64,000 nucleotides of DNA from Annulohypoxylon bovei var. microspora. Lineage: Eukaryota; Ascomycota; Sordariomycetes; Xylariales; Hypoxylaceae. The notes beneath the pieces were generated by a model, which was not told the origin of the DNA, made no database searches, and saw only the letters and a program-made list of their open reading frames with translations. The stretch lies in assembly GCA_022836615.1 (NCBI GenBank), contig MU405351.1, positions 36,494-100,493 of the forward strand, read 5' to 3'. A program made the translations under genes and the position numbers. Position 1 is the stretch's first letter. Each line of letters opens with the position of its first letter. Shown here in pieces: positions 12,687-26,104 of this stretch.

Positions 12687-15600
12687 ATGTCTACAGCACA
12701 GGAGAATGCGCAGTCCGTCAAGGTCTTGGATGATCTGATGCAGAAGCTCACCCTTTCTAAGGATGCAGCGGCTATTAAGGATGCCTCGCACGCGTTGGCT
12801 TCATTCATCAACGGTCGCATCGAGGACCAGGAGGCCCCCACCAGGTAAGCATTTTTCTTCTTGATTTCCATTTCTATCCTCTTTTCACTGTATTTGCACG
12901 CTAAATTCTATCCTTAACGAACCATCTATTTTATTCACTATCCGTTATCTATGATTTATAATTTATGCTTTTCACGATCATGTTTTTGTGCCCTTCACCA
13001 GCAAACCCATTTTCTCTTCTCCCCCACCTAACACACGTGCTTGCACTACTACTTAACATTGGTGTTTCTGCCCCATTTCTCTGAATATTGCAAATTACAG
13101 TGTGCCCCGTTAACTACATATGCTTGCTATTTGTCTAATTTTAGGACATGCACTAACCATTAAATAACTTCATAGAACTGTTGAGGCTTTGAAGAAGCAG
13201 ATCACCAGCAAGAAGGATGCTTCAGCCCGTGAAAAGGCTGCAAATGCTATCCAAGCCATCGCACAACACTCGGAAATCGCCCCCAATGTTGAGCCATACT
13301 TAGTTAGCATGTTGCCTTTAACTCTGGGTGCTATTGGCGACAAGATTACCTCTGTCAAGAATGCTGGTATTGCGGCAACAGTAGCAATCGTTGAGGGTAT
13401 CAACCCGAATGCCGTCAAGGCTATTCTACCTGCTATTGTCAAGTCCATCTTGGAGGCTCAAAAATGGCCCGAGAAGATCACAGCTCTTGAATGCATCGAT
13501 ATCTTAGTCAGAATCGCACCTGCTCAACTGGCATACCGTGTCCCCGAGCTTATTCCCGTCGTCTCAGAGTCTATGTGGGACACCAAGAAGGAAGTCAAGG
13601 AGCGTGCCTACAAGACCATGGAGAAGATCTGCGAGTTGATTGTCAACAAGGATATTGAGCGATTCATTCCCGAGCTCATCAAGTGTATCGCCAAACCCGA
13701 GAATGTTCCCGAGACCGTTCACTTGTTGGGTGCCACCACTTTCGTCACCGAGGTCCAGGAGCCCACCCTTGCCTTGATGGTTCCTCTACTAGACCGTGGT
13801 CTTGCTGAACGAGATACGGCTATCAAGCGAAAGGCTGCTGTTATTGTTGACAACATGTGCAAGCTCGTCGACGATCCCAACATCGTTGCTCCTTTCTTAC
13901 CTAAGATGATGCCCGGTCTTCAAAAGAACTACGACAACTTGGCTGATCCCGAAGCCCGAGAGAAGACCAAGCAGGCTCTTGATACTATTATCCGTGTCGG
14001 TAATGTACAGGACGGCAAGATCCCCGAGGTTCGTCACGACGGTGATGTCCCTACAGTCCTTGCCCATCTCACGGCCCTTATTCCTACCAAGCACGCCAAG
14101 GCGGCTGAGAAGCTGGGCTCTGTTTTGGAGTACATCTCTGCTATCGGTGGACAGCTTGTTGACGAGAGAGAGACCGAGCCGTCTATTTGGGCTACTGCCG
14201 TGAAGCCTTTTGTCACGGTTGTCGTTGGTGACGTTGACGCTGAGAAGGTTACTGACGGCCTTCGTAGGCGTGCTTCTTCTGGCGCTGTGGATGAGGCCGA
14301 GGAAGAGAATGAGGACGAGGAGGGCGAGGATCTCTGCAACTGTACCTTCTCCCTAGCGTATGGTGCCAAGATTCTACTCAACCAGACCCATCTCCGACTC
14401 AAGCGAGGTCGTCGCTATGGTCTCTGTGGTCCCAACGGATCCGGTAAATCTACTCTTATGCGCGCCATCAACAACGAGCAGGTTGAAGGTTTCCCTAAGC
14501 AGAACGAGGTCAAGACTGTCTTCGTCGAGCACGACCTGGACTCCGCCGATACCGAGATGACTACTATTGATTGGACAATGAAGAAGCTGGCTGAGGCTGG
14601 CGTCACCACCGCCCAAGCTGATGTCGAGAAGCAACTTGAGGAGTTTGGTTTCACCCCGGCAATGACTGCGGGAGAAATTACTGCCCTCTCTGGTGGTTGG
14701 AAGATGAAGCTGGCCTTGTGCCGTGCCGTCTTCGAGGCCCCGGATATCCTGCTACTTGATGAGCCTACCAATCATTTGGACGTGAAGAATGTTAAGTGGC
14801 TTGAGGATTACTTGATAAACTCGCCCTGCACTTCCATCATAGTTTCTCACGACAGCGGGTTCCTCGACAACGTTACGCAGTATATCATCCACTACGAGCG
14901 ATTCAAGCTGAAGAAGTACAAGGGTAACCTGAAGGAGTTTGTCCGCAAGAACCCGCATGCTAAGTCGTATTACGAGCTTGGAGAATCTGAGATCGAGTTC
15001 TCTTTCCCTGAACCCGGTTTCCTCGAGGGTGTCAAGACAAAAGCCAAAGCCATCCTGCGTGCTACCAGGATGAGCTTCCAGTACACGGGCACCCCGGCGC
15101 CCCAGCTTACCGATATATCTTTCCAATGCTCTCTCGGCTCCCGTATTGCCGTCATTGGTCCCAACGGTGCCGGCAAATCTACCCTCATTAACGTCCTCAC
15201 CGGCGAACTTATCCCGACTGGCGGCGAGATTTATCAGCACGAGAATATTCGTATTGCCTACATCAAGCAGCACGCTTTCGCCCACATTGATAACCATCTC
15301 GACAAGACTCCCTCCGAGTACATTCAGTGGCGATTCCAGACTGGTGAGGATCGTGAGACCATGGATCGTGCAAACAAGATCATCACCGAGGACGATGAGA
15401 AGGCTATGGACAAGATCTTCAAGGTCGAAGGCTCCCAACGCCGCGTCATCGGTATCAACAGCCGTAGAAAGTTCAAGAACAGCTACGAGTATGAGTGTTC
15501 CTTCGCTCTTGGTGAGAACGTGGGTATGAAGAATGAGCGCTGGGTCCCCATGATGACGGCCGACAACGCTTGGCTTCCCCGAACCGAACTTCTCGGCTCT

Positions 15601-16247
15601 CACCAGAAGATGGTCGCTGAAGTCGACATGAAGGAAGCTCTCGCCTCTGGTCAGTTCCGCGCGCTAGTACGAAAGGAGATTGAGTCTCACTGCGCCAACT
15701 TCGGCCTCGATGCCGAGCTCGTCTCCCACTCGCGTATGCGTGGTCTCTCAGGTGGCCAGCGTGTCAAGGTTGTGCTTGCCGCCTGCTCGTGGCAGAAGCC
15801 TCACTTGATCGTCTTGGATGAGCCCACCAACTATCTCGACCGTGACTCTCTTGGTGCCTTGTCCAAGGCTCTCAAGAAGTTTGAGGGTGGTGTCATCATC
15901 ATCACTCACAGCGCTGAGTTCACGAAGGACTTAACTGAAGAGGTCTGGGCCGTCATGGACGGTAAGATGACTCCTTCCGGCCACAACTGGGTCCAGGGCC
16001 AAGGTGCCGGCCCCAGGCTGAAGCAGGGCGACGATGACGAGGAGGAGAAATTTGACGCCATGGGAAATAAGATCGTGACGACTAAGAAGAAGGCCAAGTT
16101 GACTAGCTCTGAGGCCAGGAAGAAGAAGAAGGGTAAGTTGAAGGTCCCAGACGATGTGTTAAACCCGGTCTAGTAACTAACATGATGACAGAGCGCATGG
16201 CCCGCCGAAAACGTGGTGAGGAGGTCTTCTCTGATGAGGATGACTAG
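12687..16247 (+). CDS. Translation elongation factor eEF3
   Basis: Three exons: 12687-12844, 13176-16132, 16192-16247; 1,056 aa, the usual length of fungal eEF3 (yeast YEF3). It is a cytosolic ribosome-associated ATPase that promotes release of deacylated tRNA from the E site. Domains in order: HEAT repeats (about 1-320), a helical bundle, ABC1 with Walker A GPNGSGKS (near 470), signature LSGGWKMKL and DEPTNHLD, then ABC2 with GPNGAGKS (near 713), the chromodomain-like insertion, LSGGQRVKV and DEPTNYLD. The C terminus is a Lys-rich tail. Without the last 59-nt intron the protein would end early in a non-conserved tail; splicing restores KKKKERMARRKRGEEVFSDEDD-type ending (shown here only as a short motif). 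Intron 1 is unusually long (331 nt). Confidence 0.98.
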
Positions 16248-17287
16248 ACGAATCGTTGCTATTTTCGGCAGTGCTAATTCTTACGACTTGATTCCGACGA
16301 ACGAGCAACATATTCCCTTTGTTTGATGAACCGAAAAGTTCGGGCTCGCATGGTTAGGCATGATTCTGTGTTTCTTGCGCGCCGCAGGTTGCTCGCGCTC
16401 AATGCAACCAATAACGGAGCTTCATCCTTTGGTTGAGCAGGGCGAAGTAGGAAAGGCATGATCCCTCTGGTTTGGAGGTCCAGGGGTTAGCCTTTCGAAT
16501 TCTTGACGGGGGGATACTATTGATAAGCAAATAGGTCGACGAATAAATTCGATATACGATGATACGCCGATAATGCCGTGACATAGACGTGATATGAACT
16601 TTCATTTTGCCATATTATTCTAGCAATTGCTCTACAACATCTAGCTAGACCTTATTGCATTGAGCCAAACCACGGTATTTTTTTCTCCTCAAATAGCTAG
16701 CCTAAGAGTGTCCGAACCGACGCATACAAGTCAGTGACCTATCCCTATCCTACCCATTTTAGTACTCTATTTTACGCTCAATTGACAGACCTAGTTTACA
16801 TCTATTCCCAAGCTATAGCGCGTTAGAGATTAATTAGTGACCCCTCTTGAATCTACCTAGCTAGATATTGGTGGTTGACAGCAAGTAAATGAAAATGAAA
16901 ACATTATATTGTGTTCTCCCTTTCATTCCTCGGACCCACGAACAATGAATATTCAAAACCATCGAATCCGGTTCAACATTCCGATATTTGATGTCTTTGT
17001 TGTTTGTGCTTGCGCACCCCGAGTTGGATTTCCGAGAGCGGCAATGCTCATGACATGACAACAAAGGCATTCACCTTGCATGATGATCTATCCAATGGAT
17101 ATCATCTTGATCAAGGGTGGCCCGGTCTCTGCTTGGTAAAATCTGCAGCTTGAGACCGACTTTGGAAAACTACAATAGTCGTAAAGGCGACGACGGTATA
17201 GGAGATTACATTAGTTTACTGCCCCGCGAATATTTCAGCGCCGAACGACCTCTCAGACAAAAGTTTTCTATGACTGATTAAGCGACG
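16248..17287. other. Intergenic, no gene seen
   Basis: 3' flank of eEF3 followed by AT-rich DNA leading to the ATG at 17288. No coding frame, RNA gene or repeat recognised. Confidence 0.6.
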
Positions 17288-20200
17288 ATGGCTTCCGGGT
17301 CAAACACCTCCGCGGACCCGTTCCAGGCGGCGGCAGACGCTTTTATGAAAAAAGAGACAGCCAAGATCCCAACAGGCATTCCTTATAACTGGACGCCATT
17401 TTTTAGCGCGCTGAGCGAGGGGAATCTGGCTGTCAATGGCGTCAACAGCATTCGGTCGGGTGAGAAGGGGAATATGAAGCCTGGTAGGGCGACTAAGGAT
17501 CAAGTTTATAAACCTGGGCAGGGGGCCGAAGCAATACCCAAGGAACCTAATACCGGGTCGTGGGATTACGTGTGGTATATTCCCGAGTGGTCTCACCCCG
17601 ACTTCGATCCCGGTATCTCACGGAACTTCACCGGGGAGGTCAGAGCCATTTCCCGCAGAGACCCGATCCACAGGTTATACCCGGCTCTACGAGCTGCGGA
17701 TCTTGTCAAAGGGCCAACCCCGTGGGCGAAGCGTTTCGGCATCCATCCAGACGAACCAGGTGGTCGAAGCCGGCTCAGTCCCACGCTTTCCTCTACTCGA
17801 GACCCGTTTGCGGATTTCGCGAATCAGATAAACATGTTATCCGACGATGCTAGGAAACTTGCCATCGCAGAATCCAGAAACGCTGCGACCAGGGCGGGCG
17901 GTCCCCTTCCCACGGATCCCAACTACATCGACCCGGATGTGTTAGAGGGCATACTGACTCAACACAATACGATGTCAGGCAGGATATTGAAAGAGAGGCT
18001 AGAGGGGGAGCTCAAAAAGGCGGGCGATCTAAACGATACGCGGAACCTTGACACATTCATCGAGAAGCTGAACGAGCAATCGCCAAATACATTCCAATTC
18101 CACCGCCGCTTTCTGGAGCACTCCTTGAACGACCAGGACTACCAACGGATCATATTCAACGATTTGACGAGCGACGACCTCATAGCCCATAATTTCTTTA
18201 CCATGTCGGATATGAGCGCCGCCGCATATGACTTGGACAACGAGATTCACCCGTAAGTTCCGGTGCTTGAACTTTTGATGAAAAATAAATACCTATACTC
18301 TAGAGGATGGTTGACTGACCACTTATGATTAAATCCGCACTAGTCTTTTCCAGAGATTTCGCTGGCTAAATAGTGACTGGAAGGGAACTATCCCGCGGGA
18401 ACCCCGATTTCTGTATAATATGAACGGCGAAAGGGTGGAATGGGATGTTGTGAGTTTTCCCTTTCTTTCACTTAACCATCCTCTGATATGTCGGAATTGG
18501 ACACCGAGGGCGACTGGATGAGGAGAGTGACTGACATTGCTGGCAGTCAACAAACGATGATCTATGGACAGCACTGGAACCTGCATTAAGACTCGTGTCA
18601 CTTGTCCTTGCCAGCAATCCTCCCTTTTTAGACAGCATCATGGACCTGAGAACTCGAAAAAGGATAGATCCTGCAAGGGACCAGCGATCGGATCCCGAGA
18701 CACCATTTTTATACTCGTATAACCCAACAGAAGATATAGATATGACCCAGGTGCCTTATGAGATAGACGCGCTGGACAGAAGGGGATTCAACTGGATCGA
18801 CACCACATGGGATGTTCTCCATCGGACCTTCAGACTAGACATCAGCAGCGGCTATCTCAATCTAGAGAAGGACCAGGACCAGATGACCGTTCAAGAGATG
18901 GTCTCTTATACATATGGAACTACGAGAAGTGCCATGGCTGGCCCAGACTCTTGCATATTTGTGAACGTAAACGCCGAATTGATCTGGCCGCTGCTGATGC
19001 CGCAGTACAGCTGGAGTGAGAAGATGACGGCCTCCTTTCAGATAGCCTCAACTTTGTTGCACGAGTTCGGGGTAAGACACACCTTCTATTCTCCCATCCC
19101 CGACGCTTTGAAGATCAAGCCCTGCTGACATATCGTGCGTCTCTTCTGTGTATCTGTAGCATGCCGTCAATCAAGCCCACCATCTTCTCACTCACAGCCA
19201 GGAATTAACTGTCGACATGGGAATCTCCCAAGCGAACATCAACGATCTCAATGCCTTAAGAGATCAGATGTGGGACTTCAAAAATCAACAAGGGGAGCCC
19301 GTTTGGATGGACCTCGCGAAACCCGAGGTTGGATTCAACTTCGAAAAGGCACTCTGGGGCTCCCCCGTGTTTAATCTGTTGCAGCACTCCAATCTGTTTC
19401 GTTCCCGACAGCTACAGACTGTTCCATTGATCGCCACACACATGCAGTGGCCCTTTTCGGAACGGACGCCATCGGCGGGAGAGGCCCTCTCGGGTGGCGT
19501 CTACCCGGTAGAAGATCTCGTGCAACCGCTTCCTCTCGACTACATGGCCAAGTTCTTCACGAAGGCGTTCTGGGAAGAAGATTTCGTGATATACGGGCAC
19601 GATGCTTTAAAGCTGCTCCCGGGGAACATCGCTCTCAAGACTATCATGAGACCAGAATGGATTGACGACAAGCGCGCCAGGGTAACTTTTGGCCGGTCCG
19701 AATGGTATTTCTTAGTATACGTGACGGGTCTGTTGTCGAACAATGAATACTTCACGCTATCCGAATACATATCACGATCTGCATGGCTGGTCCTGATGCC
19801 AGAGGCCTTTGTCGACCGCTGGAAATTAGAAATCGAGATCTGGCAGTCGAGCTCGCTAACATCCATCGATAATTGCGTGGCCAAGTTGAACGAGACCATC
19901 GACGAGGCGAGAGACATCAGCCATGCAAGTCAAGACACGGAGCAAAACCTATTGGTAAAATGGCAGCAGTATGCCGCACAAACCGCAAATCCGAACGATG
20001 TGATGAGCTTCGAAGGATGGAAGACGGAAATACATATTCGTTTAAATGAGCTCTTCACCATCGGGGGCGTGCTCATGCGCGAGTTCTCTGAGATTTATAC
20101 ACTTTATATGAATGACCTCAGGTTCCTGCAGCGCATGATATTCGATTGCTTCAACGTATACCCCGGCGCCAGGGAGCATTCCCACGATACTCACATGTTT

Positions 20201-21661
20201 GGCTGGCAATCCGTTCCACCCATAGAGGCAGCGTACGACCGCATGATCTATGATCGCAACCAGCTGAACGACCTATACGCTACTATCTATAGTATCAGTG
20301 CCATACAGCCCCCGGGCCCAATCAAGGGCGACTGGGAGGAATGGGGGGTCCGGTACGGGTATTGCTGGAACATGTACAACGACCTGGTCAACATGCTGGA
20401 GGGTCCACCCGACTCGAACGACACCACCTGGAAGAAGCGCTTCGGCTCCGTCCCGTCCTCGTACTGGAAGAGCAGCGCCGACCGCATTCAGGTCCTGGCG
20501 TATAGGGAGTACATCCGAGCAGACTCTCGCATCCGTGCAGTCGTAGACGACTGCATGCAGCTCGTCCGCAACGCCGAAAAGGGCGCGCGGCTGGCCCCCC
20601 CGTTTGAGCCGCCCGACGTCAACACCGTGACCCAGGCGATAAAGGGGACGAACCCGCTAGGCCAGTCTAAATCTAAGGTCAACCCCAAGGCTTTTACTGG
20701 CGTTTTTTCCTGGGTACAGCCGCCTGCCGGGAAGGGCGGTCATCCGAAACAAGCCCCGCCGCCGGTGCCGCCAGCAGCCGCAGGTCCTAGCACTGCCGCC
20801 GGAACCCAGAAGGCAACAGGCGTCGTTTTCGGCCAGCCAAACCTACTCGGCCGGGTACTCAAGCCAGGAGGCAGCCCGAGCCGTCGAGATGGTGTCGCGT
20901 CGAGTAGCAAAAGTGCAGGCGATACAAAGAGTGGGAGCGGCGGCCTGATAGGAAAGAGTGGTAGGAAAAAATCGAGTCCCGGCACCAGCGGCGGAAGTCG
21001 GAAGGTCACCCAGAGCTTCAGGGATTGGGCTAAGAGGGGAGGCTTCGCCGGAGCCCTGAGTGGGGTCGGACGAGGGGCGCCATCGACCGGATTCGGACCT
21101 GGAGGAGCCATTCCCGCTCAGGCTGGGACGGGTATTCAGTCGGCATTCACTGCGTCAGGGCAATCTAGGACCTTGTTCGCGAGTGCAAACGCGGATGCGA
21201 TCACGATAACGTCGGATGTACAGTACTACCAGGGTCGGCTGCCCCCGAACGTCCATGGGCAGCAACCGTACAGCACGACTGCGACATATCGAGATACAAG
21301 ACTAGGGCTAGATCCGGAGCTGGACCCGGAGCCGGAGCCACAACCAAGCCCAGAGTCGCCGGGAAACATCCCACCTTTACCCCCAAGTCCCAGTATCGTC
21401 TTCGAGCCTAACTATGTACCTACCCCTTACGTCTCACCTGGGTTGCTTGCGACGAATCCGATTAATATAGACGACGACTCAGACGATGATTACTCAGACC
21501 TTCCCGACTTTTCAGATCTCCTTCCACCTGGCCCGGCATTGAATATAGATGAAAACTACGAAATCCAACCTGTGTTTTCGGATCAGGTTTGGGGGTTTGA
21601 TTCCGGTACTCCAGACATGAATTGGGGTCCAAATCATGACTCCGACGATGATATCACGTAA
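17288..21661 (+). CDS. Large HExxH (zincin-like) protein, family not recognised
   Basis: Four exons: 17288-18252, 18344-18449, 18547-19071, 19160-21661; 1,365 aa. No known family is recognised. Residues 529-533 read HEFGH, a zinc-protease motif inside LLHEFGHAVNQ, and residues 590-599 read GFNFEKALWG, whose Glu594 could be a third zinc ligand. The same two motifs recur in the gene at 35718-40318, so the two are paralogues. Exon 3 ends after HEFG and exon 4 starts with H, so an intron cuts the motif; the paralogue is cut at the same place. The region up to residue 1000 is mixed helical with many Trp and Tyr. The last 350 residues are Gly/Ser/Pro-rich, basic then strongly acidic (Asp-rich clusters near the end), presumably disordered. 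No signal peptide or clear membrane segment, so a cytosolic or nuclear location is inferred. Catalytic activity is unproven. Confidence 0.8.
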
Positions 21662-22120
21662 GATCGCATTGGTATAATTAGTTGGTCGACTTAGGGATCT
21701 TTCCTTTTGAGGATTCGCATATGGTTTATTTAGTTTGCTTCGTGTTAGCCAAATTGCTTTGTTCAAGGGAATAGATATAGTAGACGTATGTTGTATTAGG
21801 GACAATAGAGCTCTGTAGGAGCTTTCTATGCTAGAGATTTTAGATAACTTTCACGGTGCGACTCGCACCTTCTGAATAAGTACTTACCTACTACCTTCCT
21901 AGACATCCACGTAAATAAAATCGATTCGACCTGATCGCTGGGGTGTGCCGACAACTTATAGGTTATCAAGCTGAGAAAGCCATGGCCTAAACATCGTCAA
22001 ATAGTCGCACACTAAATGCATAGGTTTATTTGTCTAAAAAAGGGTTGATTGATTGATTGATATACAGTGTATATTCTACTGCAGATATAACTTTGTTAGA
22101 ATCACAAGGCCGGCCTTGCC
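21662..22120. other. Convergent 3' flanks, no gene
   Basis: Spacer between the HExxH gene (plus) and the sirtuin gene (minus), containing both 3' UTRs. It has a (TGAT)n run at about 22046-22060 and AT-rich sequence only. Confidence 0.6.
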
Positions 22121-25088
22121 TTATTGTGAACGTTTTAGCCCCTCAAGAGCTTGTGCTCCCTCTAATGCTTCCTGTTGAGCTAATTCCCATCGGAGCTGAT
22201 CTGACGGGCTAGGGGTTTTATCGTATATAACCGCGTCGGCTTCTCTAGGCGGCTTTCTATAATTAGTTGTCTCATAACGTAGCTTGACGAGTGGATCGCT
22301 AAAGAACATTGGATGGGTGGCCTGTCGTTTGGCAAAAACCTTCGGTCGCACTATTGGTGGCAGATCAGCTAGAGGACTGCGAGGTGACACGTTTAGACTG
22401 GGCTCTAGTGGTTTAATCCTTGCCGGAGGCGAGCGCTCCCATCCAGGATGGAAAGGGGGTAGAATTGGGCCTTTCGAAGGGAGCGTACTGTAAGCTGTTG
22501 TAGGAGTCAACCGGTTTTCGGGTTCAACCTCCCTTCTGATGTCGTGGAGGGGTGCGGGCTGTGGAAACTTGGGCTTGGCAGTTCGCGACACTATACTGCC
22601 AACTGGGATGCCGTCAATGAGCTTCCGTTTTCGCTGGCGAGGATGAATCTTAACAGCAGCAGTGATTGAACTAGGTGGTTTATAGGGCGGCGTTGTTTTC
22701 TTCTCATTATATAACGCCGCCGCTCTATTTATCTCCGCTATCCTGACCGGCGTAGGAGATTTCCCAGAGCGCGCCAATTCTTGCGCAGCTTTTGCGTATT
22801 GATTCCGGCTGTTACAGGTAGCCAGAAACTTAGCTTTAATGGCAGGTCTAGACTTCATCTCCGAGTTAGTAGAAGTAACAAGAGCCGCTGGCGCGGATTT
22901 CCTCGCTTTCCTTGCTCTGATAATAGCCGGACGGGGCCGAGGCGTTGGGGCAAGATTCAGAATAGGAGGTGGTGCGGCCGGCGGGGGTTGTTGAGGAGGA
23001 TTATATCCAAGGTTATCAAAAGGACGATTGCCAATCCTGGCTAGGGTTTGGAATATCTCCCAGACTACGTATGCGCCGCATTGGTAATCGTTTCTCATGG
23101 AAGAGGGATTCTTGGGTGGTGGCCGAGGTTTGTCCAGTTCGATTGTATGTCGCCTCTTCTCTCCTAGGCTCCATCGTTTCCTCTCGGCGATGCTTTCGCG
23201 CTTTTTGGATAAATTCTCCTTCTTCTCTGCTAAGGCCTCACGCCTTTGCTTTTCGGATTCCAGTATCTCGTCAGGTGATAGCCAAAGATGGGGTTTTCTA
23301 TTTTTCAGGTCATCGACCCAGGCGTCGCAATCCCACTCGATCCAGTAGTCTAGGATGTCTCCCCACGCGCTTTCAGATGGTTTTGTCAGATTGATGAATA
23401 TAACCTTGCCCCCCTTGTTATGTACAGCTTTGGCAAACTCCTTAACCATTACTTTAAGCCCGTGGACTCTGAGACTTGTTCCGAGGATTAGGAGAAGATC
23501 CGGACCGGCAGAAAGGTCATGCTGAACTATAGGGGATATCAAGTCAGACTGAGGGTGTTCCTCTCCATAGAGGACAATGTCAGGTCGAAGCTTGCCGACA
23601 CCTAAAGCTCGCTTCCCTTTTTCTTGACGCGCGGCGGTTGCTCCCGCACAATGAGGGCACTCGGGTTGTTCGCCCGACATCGTACAGGATTCGCGACCAT
23701 CTTCATCCCAATTGCAGAGCTTTCCGCACACAAAGCAGCGGAGAGCATGTAGAGAGCCATGGAGAAAAACGCATTCAACGCCTCTGTCCGGGGCCAATGC
23801 TGATCGGGTATTGCTCCGCACAGAAGCGTCAGAGCTCTGCGAGGATTGCCCAGCATCTACACAAGTAGAGCTATCGTTCTTTGGCGGTTCTCGGTTTTCT
23901 TTGAAGTCCTTCTCGGAATCTATCACTTGCTGCTTAGCAGACTTTCTCCTTTTATTGCCTGCACCACTTTTTAGATCCGTTGAAAGACCGATCTTTTTCT
24001 CGATCTCATCGATGTTTTGCGTATACACTCTTGCAAGCTTTCCAACGTCGCGGAGTTGAGCGATAAATCGATGAGTCGCGGTCGGTTCTACATCCTTTAC
24101 TTTCTGTCTTAGCGTAGTAGCAAACCGGTAGAATACGGATGTCTTTAGTGGATCAGCCCATATGTTACAATCGAATAGATCGCGGCCTTTCATGTTGCGT
24201 AAGCTTGAGTTAGATGTCTGAGAAGAAAACAGGTCCAAGGAATTCTGCGTATATTCAGAATCAGATGTATCAGAACTTTCTGTAGAGTTCGTATTTTCGT
24301 ACGGGTCAAATAGGATTGGTGGAGGTGAAGAGAGCGGTGACGAGCTAAAAGGTTCACCTAGAAGGGCTTTCGGAGTAGTAGCTCTTGATTGAATGCCACG
24401 GGTCTCTTTTGCTCCACAGACGGAGGAGTCTTCAGTTTGGGATGAGGCACTTGAAAGTTGTGGTGTCGAGAACAATGATTCTTGACCTGTAGAAGATTGT
24501 GTGGAGGATTGGGTGGTATGTCGATGTAAGATTGGACGTAGTCCCGGTCGCGAGTAGACGAGCCGCTGTGGTAAGGTGCTGGAAGATATTGCCTCGACTT
24601 CTGGCTTTACCGGGACGTCGTCTCTGGTGTAGAAAGCCAATTTATCTGCATCTGAACTCAAGCTGTTGGTTAACGCACTTGTCCCATCTCGACTTTTGTA
24701 GCCAGTCGAGGCTCGCGTGACCCTCTTGCCTTCTTCCTGTTCCGTTGAACTTTCAACTGTGCGAGATATTCTTCTCCTCTTCGTAGGGCGCCCGCTTGAT
24801 GCGAAATTAGCAGTCTGACCCTCGATATCTTTAGGGTGACTGGCTTCTGCTCGCTCAAACTGTGCCTGGATAAGCGAGTAGAGCCCATTTTCGGAGCGGA
24901 AGTCCTGTTCAATTAGTCAATGCCAATGGATATCTCCAAATAGGACGGGGGACAAAACGTACTGGGATACCAGAATTGGTGCTTATACCGGCGCCGGTAA
25001 TAATGACAACTTTTCTTGACTTCGCGAGCGAGTTTGCTACGTGCTGGAGGAGGTCCGAAGATGTAGGTTTGACCTCAAGTATAGGCAT
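22121..25088 (-). CDS. Hst3/Hst4-type sirtuin (NAD-dependent deacetylase)
   Basis: Two exons on the minus strand: 25088-24963 and 24904-22121; 969 aa. Exon 1 carries the NAD-binding ITGAGISTNSGIP at residues 30-42, and exon 2 opens with DFRSENGLYS. Further sirtuin hallmarks: FDCNIWADP, a TQNID motif, a catalytic HGSLHALRC with the first CxxC of the zinc ribbon, a second CPHC, LRPDIVLYGE, and LGTSLRVHG. The FDCNIW..P..FYRF arrangement and the CxxC spacing resemble fungal Hst3/Hst4, which deacetylate histone H3 Lys56 in chromatin; that substrate is inferred from family. Two insertions are notable: about 100 low-complexity residues between the NAD motif and the core, and a basic, Pro-rich C-terminal extension of nearly 450 residues that roughly doubles the usual length. 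Confidence 0.93.
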
Positions 25089-26104
25089 CTTGAACGGTGG
25101 GAATTGGCCGTGAATTAAGAGAAATTATTGTTCAACGTGCGTAAAGCATCATCGCGTAATGATACCGGGTATTTTGCACGTAACTGTAATCGTAACCGTA
25201 GTCAAAGGAAAGTCCGTAATATAAGTATATATATACCTGTCGAGTCCTCCCTCTTCCACTAAACCTCTCCAAATGCCGACACCCGCAGTCCAAGCTCGAT
25301 CAGCTTCAAGGCGGGTTCAACGGGCGCATGGGAGGGGGAGAGAAGAACGAGAACAAAGACGCGTCGGTACGCGTCTATTCCGAGTTTGGCAAGACTCTTT
25401 CTTATTTTTTCCAAGACCAACAATAGTCAATGGAACGTGGGGGGTTGTAATCAAGCGCGTGATGTGAGAACGGCGGTATGTAGACGGTCGGGGGGATGGT
25501 TATTAGTCGCGTAAAAGCTAGAAACCTAAAGGTAAGCCGTAATTGGAGGGTATGATTTTACTCTAGAAAACCAAGTGATGTCGCAGGTTCAAAAAGACAA
25601 AGCGACGGGAACAATTGTTTGACGAGGGAGGAGGGACGAAAGATGAGAATAAGTACGTAAGTAGGTAATAATATTAAAACGTTGATGCGTATAAAGTTAG
25701 TTAGACTAGAGGTCTAAGTAAATATGGGAATATGGGATAATGGATTATGTAAATGTCTGGTGCGATGCAAGGCGCGAATCAATCTTTAGGTTCAAGCTAG
25801 TGTGGAGTCGGTAAACACTGAGGCATTGTACCTACGACGGCAGCTACGGACGCGTGCTAAATTTGGATGCTCCTGCCCCACCAATATAGTACCTAGGTAG
25901 TATCCACCTAGTATTTCTTGTATCCACCTACCTGGTAGGTACCTACATATTCTTTTCCTTTAGTTACATCAACCATACGGGCTTTTATCTTACATGCCTA
26001 TCGCGTTTCTCTCTCCGCCATAAAGACATCAATTACAAAATAAGGAGAATATTTTAACTATCGAAGTATCTAAGGCATATGAAGATAGCTAGTTCGTATA
26101 CCAC
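25089..26104. other. Intergenic: sirtuin promoter and sedolisin 3' flank
   Basis: Contains a TATATATATA stretch at about 25225-25236 that may serve the sirtuin gene, and repeated CCTAGGTAG/CCTACCTGGTAGG motifs at 25890-25945. The small open frame at 25273-25467 has no support. Confidence 0.55.

Noticed and set aside
19061..19180. Metzincin-type motif HEFGHAVNQAH
   Set aside because: It fits HExxHxx(G/N)xxH, but the paralogue has HELSHAMDIGK without the third His, whereas the downstream Glu motif is shared. A gluzincin-like assignment is preferred.
25273..25467. Small open frame after a TATA-like stretch
   Set aside because: Arg-rich translation without conserved features; the TATA-like stretch more likely serves the sirtuin gene.
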